Position numbers and translations under genes: made by a program. The notes beneath the pieces are model-generated. The model had not been told where the DNA came from. It saw only the letters and a list, made by a program, of their open reading frames with translations, and made no database searches. A stretch of DNA of 64,000 bases from Symsagittifera roscoffensis (taxonomy: Eukaryota > Xenacoelomorpha > Acoela > Convolutidae). Every line of letters begins with the position of its first letter. Position 1 is the stretch's first letter. Location: the NCBI RefSeq assembly GCF_963678635.1, contig NC_087071.1:44627095-44691094 (forward strand). Direction: 5' to 3'. Below are positions 1 to 11,000 of the stretch, piece by piece.

Positions 1-16
1 AAAGAAAAACTTTTTG

Positions 17-80
17 TCGAAAAAAATGCTAATCATACAATTTTCATATATGGAAAATGTATGACTAGCATTTTTTTGAT
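17..80. repeat. Palindromic AT-rich repeat, copy 1
   Basis: An inverted repeat: AAAAATGCTAATCATACA on the left is answered by TGTATGACTAGCATTTTT on the right, around a short centre reading TTTTCATATATGGAAAA. The same arms return at 605-765. It looks like the end of, or a whole, hairpin-type MITE. Confidence 0.6.
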
Positions 81-604
81 GGCGATGACAAAAATTTTCC
101 AGAGTATTTTTGAAATTGTCACCAAAAAAATTTATTTTGTTTTTTTTCAACCGGAAACTGATTGTCGTACTCAAACAAACAATTTTTGAGGAACAAAATT
201 TTGCATGCGAAATTTAATTTTTGTGTGTATAACGTAGTCCTGGATATATTAATATTGGATTTTTTTCCTTTTCTCTTCATAACTTTTGTCAAAAACGCCA
301 TGTATGAAAAACTTTTGTATGACATGTTTTTGTATGCCTTGATCAATGTCTGGTAAATAAAAAGTTCAAATTTTAGAAATAATCATATTTGAATGTTTTT
401 TCTAAAATTTAGAAGTTCGTTACTTTCGTTATATTATTTGTGTGAGACAGAATTAGGACATTTCAGGCGGCTGTGTCCATTGCATTTCTAATGCGAGACG
501 GCCAAACCTTTGGTTAGTACGTTTGAGTATCCAAGGTTAAAGTCATTTGTGTTCGGTTACAAAAACAACCGAAAAATTTTGAGAACTTAAAAAGTAAAAA
601 ATCA

Positions 605-765
605 ATATTTTTCGTTTATGGAAAAATGCTAGTCATACAATTTTCATATATGAAAAAATACTAATCATAGACCTTTCATGCAATTTTCTGTACTTAGGGA
701 ATTGCATGTAAACTGTATGATTAGCATTTTTCCCTATATGAAAATTGTATGACTAGCATTTTTGG
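605..765. repeat. Palindromic AT-rich repeat, copies 2 and 3
   Basis: Two further copies of the palindrome at 17-80 lie close together, with arms AAAAATGCTAGTCATACA and TGTATGACTAGCATTTTT. A second internal pair is formed by CATGCAATT and AATTGCATG around 690-710. The nested inverted repeats could fold into a long hairpin. No coding content is seen. Confidence 0.55.
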
Positions 766-889
766 TCAACCCGGGTAGGAAAAAGCTAATTTTAATTATT
801 AAATCCAATATACTTTATATCCTTAACATGGCATTACTTTGACTTATATTATGGCAGGTCTGCTCTTGAAACAGAGAAAAAATATATTT

Positions 890-1083
890 GTCGAATAAAA
901 TTTATCCGCGAGGGAAAGGACCAACATACGAGCTGTTCAGCTCATCACGTCGAATCGCTGTTGTGCCCCTGCTTAAGAACTACATGCAACTTTTTTGGCT
1001 ATTTTTCTGAGCTGGGTAAAGTTGCTTCACCCTAAAGCAACGAGCTTGGATCTGAGTGGGCCTCCAACATCCGACCTTTCGAT
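890..1083 (-). repeat. Truncated copy of the SINE-like repeat
   Basis: The sequence matches, in the opposite orientation, the fuller SINE at 47897-48125. Shared anchors include GACCAACATACGAGCTGT, CCCCTGCTTAAGAACTACAT and a segment ending GGTCGGATGTTGGAGGCCC when read on the minus strand. The head with the A box cannot be aligned beyond about 1083, so the copy appears truncated at its 5' end. Confidence 0.7.
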
Positions 1084-1564
1084 ATTTCACTTTTACGACC
1101 AGAGACCATATTGACAGATTAATATTGTTTCTCTAGTTATCTGATAGGCCTGCTAAAAAACAAGAACAAAAAATATTTATTTAATTTTAAGACTACAGAG
1201 CATCGTGTGTGAAAGATAAACAGGTTGATGTTGAAATTCTGGGAGTCTGGTATGGTCTATTCTTCAACTCACAAAACTTGAAAAAAAAAATTTTAAAATG
1301 ATTACATGTAATATATCTTTTGAATTTTCAATATGGTATTGTTTTGACTGTTAACTTACATGTAATATATCTTTTGAATTTTCAATGTGGTAATGTTTTG
1401 ACTGTAAACTTATCCCAGACTGGAAAGTGAAAAAACGCTAAAAAAACAAGCTATAAATAGACCATACTTTGTATTATACATTGTATTTGCAAAAAAATGT
1501 TATTCTAGGTAAACTATGGAGGATTGTTCTTCAAATGATCTTTATGTGCTAAAAAACGGTTCGT

Positions 1565-1570
1565 TTTATT
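1565..1570 (-). promoter_or_regulatory. Candidate poly(A) signal AATAAA
   Basis: AATAAA on the minus strand, about 345 bases after the stop codon. A nearer ATTAAA variant stands at 1877-1882. In DNA this AT-rich such hexamers occur by chance. Confidence 0.35.
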
Positions 1571-1913
1571 ATTTCAGAAATACAATTCTGCCGAAAATCT
1601 CTTTATAGTTCGCACAAAATGTTTAAGAATCATCAAGTCAAAATTTATGGGAATTTCATCAGTGTTTTTTTGTCATTTTCGTTTATATTTTTGCATATTT
1701 TAGAGAAAGGAAATTTATAAAATCAGCGGCTGATCTCTATCAAAGAGCAGCAATTGAACTTAATAATAAGACTCTTCACTACTTTCATTGACACTTCAAC
1801 AGTTCGATTGAACTTAATAAAGATTAAACTTTATGAATATTGAACTTAAAAAAGATTGTACATAATAAAGATTGAATTTAATAAAGCTTGAACTGAACAA
1901 AGATTGATTGAAC

Positions 1914-2030
1914 TTAATTGAACTTGCCTCGTTCGTATTTGATCTCTCTCACATCAGTCTTGGGATACTGACACTTGCGCTTAACACACACTGGCTCACA
2001 CGGGTCACTTTCGTCCATAATCTCTCCCTC
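1914..2030 (-). CDS. Exon 39: terminal coding exon with stop codon
   Basis: Acceptor TCGTCCAG at 2031-2038, phase 0, 38 residues and TAA (1914-1916). It reads [20 protein letters not shown] and ends [13 protein letters not shown]. Three Cys lie close together. There is no cystine-knot (CTCK) domain, which many gel-forming mucins carry here, so the end differs from the classical mucin architecture. Confidence 0.83.
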   Translation of the reverse strand, partial: EGEIMDESDPCEPVCVKRKCQYPKTDVREIKYERGKFN

Positions 2031-5000
2031 CTGGACGACAAAACAGAATGCTTATTACATAACTATTCACATTGTAAATCTACTTCAAGTAAATTCAAAT
2101 TTTTGTTCCGATCACTGAAAGTTATGAGGAACTTTGTCTTCGGGAGTGTTTTAGATTTTCTTTTTTAGTTTCCAAACAAAATCAGGTACCACAAATAATC
2201 ATCGCAAGGGATTGAGCGATATATCAGATAGAAGTCTTTTCAAGTGTGATTTGAACATTTCAAAATTGTTTTCCAAAAACTCGAAAAAAAACAGCTAAAA
2301 ATTTCAATTTTCAAAATTAAAAAAAAAACATCGGCCAAAAAGTTTTTTTTCATGTTTTGTTTGTTATTAGTTTTTCGAACGCAACAGTTGTCGATTATGT
2401 CTAAAACACAGTCAACTGGGGTGATACGAAATCAAAAAACTTTTTAGCTCCGAAACCAGTGTATATTGATAGTTTTTCAAAATTACATTAGCAAAAACCG
2501 AACAAAAAATTACCATATAAAATTACCATTTCGAAGTTTTTTATTTAGCTTATTTTGATTGACTAAGTAATAATTGGGGATATGTAATTGCTTACATCGC
2601 AAGTGACGTTCCTCTTCGTGTTTCTGTACTCGATAGTTCCCTGTTCATCGGCACAGATGTACTCGTAACACTCAGTGGCACTCGAGTTGATCTTGTCATT
2701 CACATCCTAGAAAACAACAACAGGACAATAAAATTAAGACAAAAAACAAAGACAATAAGAAGACAAAAAGAAAACAAAAAAAAGACAATATAAAAATCAA
2801 ACAGCGAAAAATCAAATTTGAACGTGAACAAACTCCAAGACTGTTCCTGAAAAAAAGAAATCATCATGGCCATGACATATATAAGAGTCTGAACTACGTT
2901 CATCGACTGTTAACAAATGATTTAAAAATTGCATCGTTACGACTTTAAACTGTGTTCTGGATAAGCGCACAGTTTGTTGCGTAAAGGACTCTGGAAAAGT
3001 CCAGAGAAAAGTCTTCAAACATGGCGCAAATTGTAAATGGAAATAACATAACAAATTGCGGCAGAAAGCGCAAGCAAATAAATGAAGCGTAAAACTTGTC
3101 GGAACATTGGTTGTGTCGCGGAATTCGCATTTTGTAAGTGGATTCCACAAATTAAAGCAAATTCTGCAACCATTTGCGGACTCCGCTAACAAAATGAGTT
3201 TCTGCGATAGCGCAATCCACTACACACATGAATAAATTTTGTTAATGTATTTCAAAAAATATTCTGGGTTTGACAATTTTCATGCTTTCGGAGCAACACA
3301 AAAATTTTGCCATTTGCATGTGGGTTCCACAACTGCAAAAAAACTTGAAAAAATAACCATCTTGAAGAATCAGCTTACAGTTCACAAAAAACACAGCTTC
3401 ACCTCCGAATGAGTTAATTAACATAAAAAGTGATTACTTAGAAAAAAATCTGCTTTCATTGGTCAATTTTTTTCTAGTGAAAATGGTAAATTCAGTGAAG
3501 CAAAACTAAACTTTTCAAATTAAAAATCGCTTTCGTTCAAACAAACTTAAAATTCGAAAACGTCAATGCATAATTTCTATGCAGAGCACTGGAAGTTATA
3601 ACAGCAATTTGCCATAGTTAATAACTAGTTTCGGAGGAACTGGTTTTTTATTAAGCGATAAGCTGATGTTTGCTGACAAAAATCTTTCATATTGCAAACT
3701 TCACTAAATTCAACTTCAGAAAATAAGGAAATTTAAAACCAATTTCAGTCATTTCGTTTCTGTCAAGATAGCATCCAAGTTTCAACTTTGGCATTTTGAA
3801 TTCTTATTGCGTTTGTTTTATGTATTCTTATGGCAGTTGAAAGATCATAATTTGAACAAAAGAACATTTAGTGTGAATGGCTTCTTACGTATTGCTTGTT
3901 TCCGACAACACATCCACCGCCACGGACACACGTGTATCTGATGTCCAAAATACCACCATTACAAGACCTGAAACATCACCAAAGTGTCATCTACGCCATT
4001 TGAGTCATTGAATTTTACAGTAGAATCACTATTTCAACTGTAATAATAAAAACAAACTTGTTTTCAAGAATGAAGACTTTGTTCAAAAATTACAAAATGT
4101 ACCCAAGATATCCAATACAGGAAAAACGCCAAAAAGCCCAGTTAGCTGTCTATTGAGTGGTGTCTTCAAGCTGTTCGCTAAATGGAGTGTACAAAAATCC
4201 AAGAAGTTTTTGAGAAAAAAGTATCTTATTTATGCTTTTTCTTATTTTTACTCATTTTTAATTTTTGATAATTTTAATTGAAATTGCCGATATTGTATTC
4301 TCAGCAGTTGACTTGATATATGACCTCATTTATGTTTTTTTAAAAAAACTTTTGTAATACTAACTTTTTTTCGTATTATTATGTTCATAATTATTTTTCA
4401 GATGTATTTTTTTCTCTGGCGCAGATCAAATCATGTCTTAACAGTGACTTACATAGAGCATGCTTCATCAGCGAACTCGGATTGTGGGTTGATGAAGGGG
4501 CAGTTGTCAATCTGGAATGGACCCTGCTCTGTAGTGAGCGAGTACCATTGGCCTGAAAGAAGAACTAATTTATACAAGATTTATAAATGACATAACAAAA
4601 TACAACAAAAAAACAATGAAATAACTAAGGCGACAATATTAGTTCAACTCCTGGTGATTGAACTAATATTGCCAATTTCAAATTCTGGTTTTAATGAAAT
4701 CACACTGGTGATTCTTAACTTCAGAAACTTTTCAAACGGATTTGTTTAAAACCGCTTCGATGTTTTTAAAACTCTATTTTTGCAATGGGGAAAATACACC
4801 TAAAAAACCATTTGGAGAAAAAATTAACACAAAAAAGGTACAACTAATCTCAAAAAGTTCGACCCCACAAGAAAAAATATATATTATCTGTAATATATCT
4901 TTGGGGGCATTCTTGAACTATATTTCTATTTTATGGTATACTTTAAGATACTTTGCACTTGAAGTTTCCTTCCTCTCGACAAAAGAGTTTCAGATTATTT

Positions 5001-8000
5001 CAACAAAACCTGAAAACTTTCCATTTTCACAATAAAAATGCACGCTACTATGGCTGAACGCGTGAAGTTTCTATATGATGCTGAACATCATATGTTTTCA
5101 GAACAATTAATTTGTTCTTCACGCAGAAAATCTCAAAATATCGCATTAAATTGTGAGCCTTTAAGGTATACCTCTGATGTCTGTGATGAGTTCAAGGTGA
5201 GAGGATAGATCGAATTCGGAGTTGAATGAGCAGCTGCACGCAGTGGGCTCCACACATTTGCCCTGTCCTTCGTCGTATACTTTGCCACCGGAACACACAC
5301 ATCCTACAGACGAGACACAGAAGAGCAATTACACATCCATTAGACATATAGAAACTAAGCTTTGAATATAATGTAAAGTAGCAATTAATCGAAACAAATA
5401 CAACGGAAAAAAAATGTTTTTTTTTCAAACATTCATTGAAAAAATAAGATGTTAAAAATTAGACCGAATTCCACAGAAGATAGTTTGCCAAATGCAAAAA
5501 TAATTACGGGTAAGCAACTGTTCCCGAAATTTTGATGCACGTGAGAATTAGACCGGGATAGCAATTTTTCAAAAAACGTTATATTTTTCAATTGGCCGCA
5601 TTTCTTGTTCAAGTTTCTTCTAAAATACTATTTTCTTTTTCGATTTGTCAAATTGGAGCCCAAGTTGACCACGAGTCCTTACCGTGCAGCAAACCGAATG
5701 CACGAAAATGCTGTCAGCCAATCAGAATTATTTATTCATAAATTCGAGAAAAATAAGCAATAAAATAAGCCAGTTTTGGACAGTTTAAACAGCCTTGATT
5801 GGTTGAAAAATTCGCGCATTCGGTCCTTCGAATATGAAAATCGCCCATTGATGTGGATTTTATGGCCCAAATAACGGCATATTGTAGATGCAATAACTTG
5901 TATCCTCCATGAAAGGAAATATAGTTGTCCTTAATTCACAGAGTGGCTCTTTTCCTTTTCCCCCACATTGTAAATATTTTGATAGCACTTATGCATGCTA
6001 CTATCGCAGAACGCTAATTTTTAAAATAAAATTTATGAAGAAAAAATGCTTTAAAAACAGTTAATTTAGTTCGTTATGAACAAAATTATTTTATTATGAC
6101 AACTTTAAAACAGTCTTCAACACAGATGCGAAGCTGCATTTTCGTAAATACAAGCGAGAAAACGAAAAAAAAGCTTCAAAATGAACAAAAACACAAACTT
6201 ACCATGTAATAATTTGGAAAGCAATAAGCTTAAGGCAAGCAAGCTAACTTTGATTGTTTAAATTGGAACGTACGAAACCAAATTGTGCATGTTTATGAAA
6301 TTTAAAAACTTCGCGAAACAGATTAATTTCGAAAATTTCTAAGGAATTGTATTATTATACTGTTGTATGAAGCAAATAGTTTTTTTTCTGATCGGTTGAT
6401 GAATTAAAAAGGCTAAAAATGTTAACCTATTAGTAATCGAACATCAGCGCATATGCTATTAAATTGCCAACGCTGCATGCAAGAGCTGCAAAAGTGCCAC
6501 CAAAAGTAGAGCACGACTTAGGTTGGAAAAACATTGGTTTTATAGTATCATATTGCGCTCCGCTTTATAAAAAAACTGTGGGGGGGGGGGGGGGGGGGGG
6601 AGGGAGAAAAGCCACGACGCGGAATACCGATAATTGAATTTCATTTATTCATTTAATTGCGGCTCACAAGAAATTACATCAACAGAAGGCAGTTGTTTGG
6701 GCCATAAATGCCATATTGTAATCCAATTTTAAAAAGCATACCAAAATAAAAAATTTCATCTTCGCAAAATGAGTGGGGAAATTCAGACTCGACTGGTCTG
6801 ACGTAAAAAATATTCCTTGAAAAAATCGAAATGTGAAGGGTGGGGAGGAGGGGGGGGGGGGTTGGAAATTTGGACTAACCTGGCATGCACTGGTCTCCAA
6901 CTGGCTCGACACAGTTTCCATGGTACGTGGAACATGTAGTTCCACACTTGTTCGCACAACCATCAGTCGTCATGTCGCCAGAGCCTAAAAGCATGTTAGA
7001 AATCAGTCAAGGAAACAAAAAAAACAGCAATGTAAGTTGTTTTCATTTTTTGTCAGATTCGATGCTAAAATCGGAAGACAGTAAAAAATTGCCCGCCTTT
7101 TTCAATATCAGCCGAGTAAAAATGCGAAATCCGCTTGTGTTTTGAAGATTATATTCTGAAGAATATGCTATAAATTTATATATTTTTTCAGCGTGAAACG
7201 AGTTATTTTACGCTCAAAACGAAGGATGTTTTGAGCTTTTCACTTATCAGAACTCTAGGAGCAAAAGCAAAATTTTGATAAAAAAATTGAAATAGTTAAA
7301 TCAGCAGCAAGAAAGCAAGAATTTTTAAAACGTTTTCAACTGGCATCATTACAGAAATTTTTAAAAATTTTTTTCTAATTTTGGGATAAAAAACATTTTT
7401 AAGCGAGTACTTCGTCAAAACGTGATTATTTTCTGAGTTTTCAATTCAAATTTTAAGAAAATACTCACATATTTGCCTTTTGTCAATGCATAGTAAACAC
7501 TTTTTAGTTATTCGCTCACTTAAACATCAATGATTTGTTGATACTAAAAAATGGTTGGCGCTTCAATGCACACTAGCTAACTTAAGTTTTTTGCTCTAAT
7601 TGACAAAAAAAGACATATAAACATTGATGAACGTTATTTTTCCAATCCATTTTTCCAAACATGATTTTTCCAAACATGATTTTTCCAAACATGATTTTTC
7701 AAAAGATGATTTTTTCTGAGGTTTCTAATCAACTTTAAAGAAAACACTCACATGTGAGTTCTTCGTCGATGCATGGTTCCACGCACACGTGAACATTGTC
7801 TGGAGTGCATGTCTTTTCACACCGTCCGTTCTCTTCCACAATCAGGCCAGTCAAGTTGCACACTTTGGGGGCGATAATAGACTGCACTTTTCCACATGGC
7901 AGAGGGGGGTCCATTGTCTCGCACACTACACCAAAACACACTCTTGTAGAACACTTTTGTGTCAACAAACATTCGCAAATAAACACCTCATTTGTCAACA

Positions 8001-11000
8001 CATTTTTTTTGTCAATGAAAGGTTTTTTTTCTAAACAAAAACGCCTCATTTGCAAAACAAATATTTTTTCCATGGAATGTTTTTTTTCCATGACAAAAAC
8101 GCCTCATTTGTCAACGAAAAGGGATTTAACTTTGCGTGCCTAAATATGATTTAAATCATTAGATAGAAAACTTTGATTTAAAACGCTCGAGTATGTCAAA
8201 GTTAAATTGGTTTTCAGGAGAAATACTATCTTCCCTTATTCTTTCAAAAACAAATTTACAAATTACGCTTTCTTCTCGGAAACAAAAATGTTTTTTAAGT
8301 TATTTAATTTGAATATATTTTCTCATCAGTTGATTAAATACAATTCGAATGACAACCTGATGCTTCTCCATTGACTACTTCTTCCAAACTTTTTAAAGTT
8401 TCTGAATCCAAGTAGTTAAATATTGAGCTGCTCATTAGATCGAACAGTACAAACTAACCATTATAACCAAACATAGATTTAAAAATAATAATTTGTTTTT
8501 GTTTCAATCTGTGAAGTTATGGTCGTACTATTTCAAGTAAAAAAACATAAAATGCGTTTTCTCTAAACTTCATATTTGACTGGCTCAATTTTTTGTTTCT
8601 TCATAGAAAAAAAACACAAATTCATTCAACGGACAAAACGGAGAAAACCACATTGGAAGTAACTCAACTCGGCAGGCCGAATGTTTTTGATAACTTGAAA
8701 CAAACTGGACAAAGAAACAGATGAACAGTTTGTCTTCTAACGCAGCGCCACCGAATAGCACCAAAAATCGTGTTGCTATTAACAAAAAATCTCGTATAAG
8801 GGGAAAAATCGCTCATCCTGACTGCCTTTCATGTGTTTAGGATAATTTTAGCAAAACAAAATTTAAGAAAATCAAATTGGAAGATTTTTTGATTTTTATA
8901 ATGAAAATCATTCTTCACTTAAAATCCGACAAAATTCTTTGTTAAAAATTAAAACTCAACTGGAAAAAAATCACCCTGAGAACAAACATTCCGTTGTTTC
9001 TTTCGAAAATCAAAACAACAAATTCATGCTTTGTACGCCAGCGATTCATGTTCTCCGCTAAATAAATAAGGATTGAGAAGACATGCAAAAAGGGCAAAAA
9101 CGCGGGTTTTCCAACTGCCCCTTCAAAGTTTTTGGTAAATCAGAAAAATTTTTAAGGAAAAATATAAAACGCAGTTTTTTTAACACGCAACATCGAGCCC
9201 TAAAAACCGTGCGTATTGTAATTTGATGTTACACCCAAAAACCTTGCCTCAATTCGACTTAAAATGATTTCTGGGCCAGATTTATTGGCCACCTGATCAA
9301 AGCGTTACAAAAAACTGGTAACATAGTGCGCATTCAAAATCTTAAGTGAGCCAACCTAATTAAAATGATCATTGATAAAATCAACACAATTTAAGAAAGG
9401 CATATCAGTAGGGTATATTTTTATTCCGCAAGAAAATCAGCAAGTTAAGATCCACTTTGAAACTAGAAGTCGATCACGTTTTCTTGACCTGTACACTTTT
9501 GCTATTCGATAGTGGCGTTTGCCTTTCTTTTACAGAGGAATTGAACTGTACTTAGAAAGAAATCAAAAGTCAAATCGCGAAAAATCAAAATTAAACCTGA
9601 ACAATTTTCATGATTTTTCTTAAAAAATGAAAAAAATCATCACGACTTGCCTATATAGGAGTTTGAAATGCGTTCAGCGATTCTTAAAAGCAGATTATTT
9701 GTGACAAAATTGTTAAAAACTATTGATAAAAACGAACAAATGGTTATGATGGTTAATGTGTAATATTTTAAATAATGAGTAGCTAAACTTTCTCTACCGT
9801 CTGTTCACCAGAGAGCAAAATGATTTCCTATAAAGAGGCAAACGAAAGAGAAACATTTAAGGATTACCGCAACCGAAGCTCTTTTCGTAAGAAACCATTA
9901 TCAGGCGTTAGGTCAGTAAGCCTATGTATCAGATAACCGAAATGTAATATTTTCACAAGCTTAGCAGTTTTTAACTTATTTAATTAGCTCAGGAGAAATA
10001 AATTCTATAGATTTTTGAATACGCGAATAAGCGTAATTTCACGTTATTTCGATTGCTAATATGTTAAACTATCGAAATCTGTTTATGAAAATAATTTCAC
10101 AAAATTGAAGCAGAATTAACGAATGCAGATATTGTATCTGCATTGAAACCGTTTTAGCCGAAATAAGCTAGCCAATAATTGACACAAATAAACCTCAAAG
10201 CCATATTCTCAGTGTTTGTTTTGCTCCATAACTGTTTTAATTAATGAAAAATGATCAACGCACATCTCCCCTGTTCGAGATAAACAGAACAAATAATTCT
10301 GCAATAGAAAAAAAATTTAAGAGGAAGGACCAAGTTACTTGTTCAAATCGAATTTGCTGACAGCGGATCTGTTTTGTAATGGGCACATTGTTCAAACTTT
10401 GTTTTCATGGCGTGTTCAATTTGAAAAAATCAGATTCGAGTATTAAGTTTTTTTGGACATTTGTTATTTTGGGCGGAATGCGTCAAAAAGAAATGTTTCA
10501 TAGCTAATCTAAGCTCTTTGCTAGCATTTTTAATCATTAAAGTTAAGTTTTAGCTCTGCAGATGATTTACACAGATTTAGACCTACACCAGCAAGCCCGC
10601 CTCCAAAAATCAAAAGGCTAGAATATTAGTCGTTGTTCTGATCAAGCTATCCAAGCAACGAAACTTTGAATAATTTCAAGTTGCGCAATATCGTAAACCT
10701 GTCATAGAACGAATCGTTTCCCGACAAATGAAGTTTTCTACGCAAGCTATTCAAGCTATGAAACTTTAAAATATTTCAAAATGCTTCAAGAAGCAAATCA
10801 GATGGCAAAACTTAAGGTTTTTCTATGGAAGCTATTCAAGCGATGAAATATTGAATTATTTCAGGTTTTTTCATAGAGCGAATCAACTCGCGGAAAAAAT
10901 GAAGTTTTTCTAAGCAAGCTTTTAAAGCTATGAAATTTCAAATTATTTCAGATTACTTCGTTGACCGAATCGTTTAGCGAAAAACTTAAGTTTATCTAAG

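Larger units (their letters stand above)
1..1913. other. 3' flank of the giant mucin gene
   Basis: This stretch lies beyond the stop codon at 1914-1916 of the minus-strand gene. The part nearest the gene is expected to be its 3' UTR. Two poly(A) signal candidates read on the minus strand: ATTAAA at 1877-1882, very close to the stop, and AATAAA at 1565-1570, about 345 bases past it. Further left there is a truncated SINE-like repeat (890-1083) and AT-rich palindromic repeats (17-80 and 605-765). I see no coding region here; the short open frames have AT-rich, low-complexity translations. Confidence 0.6.
2031..6879 (-). other. Introns between exons 34 and 39
   Basis: Introns at 2031-2595, 2707-3888, 3968-4452, 4553-5171 and 5304-6879. 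The second contains a short piece of the dispersed repeat that is also at 9425-9870 (about 2790-2920). The last holds a pure run of 21 G on the plus strand (6580-6600), which reads as poly-C in the transcript. No further exon was recognised. Confidence 0.65.

Noticed and set aside
2812-3192. Minus-strand 126-codon frame as a separate gene or exon
   Set aside because: It overlaps dispersed repeat family 3, has no splice sites fitting the surrounding exons, and exons 37 and 38 already join in frame without it.
7644-7702. CRISPR-like array
   Set aside because: The repeats are contiguous with no unique spacers, in a eukaryotic intron.
7735-8091. Longer coding exon extending right of 7925
   Set aside because: The frame is open beyond 7925, but the stretch is a low-complexity repeat with CCTCATTTG motifs; the acceptor GTGTAG fits the predicted phase and the sharp start of the Cys-rich sequence.
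8585-8785. Minus-strand 66-codon frame as an extra exon between the micro-exon and the tail
   Set aside because: No acceptor/donor pair with the needed phases and no Thr-rich or Cys-rich content; ordinary AT-rich intron sequence.
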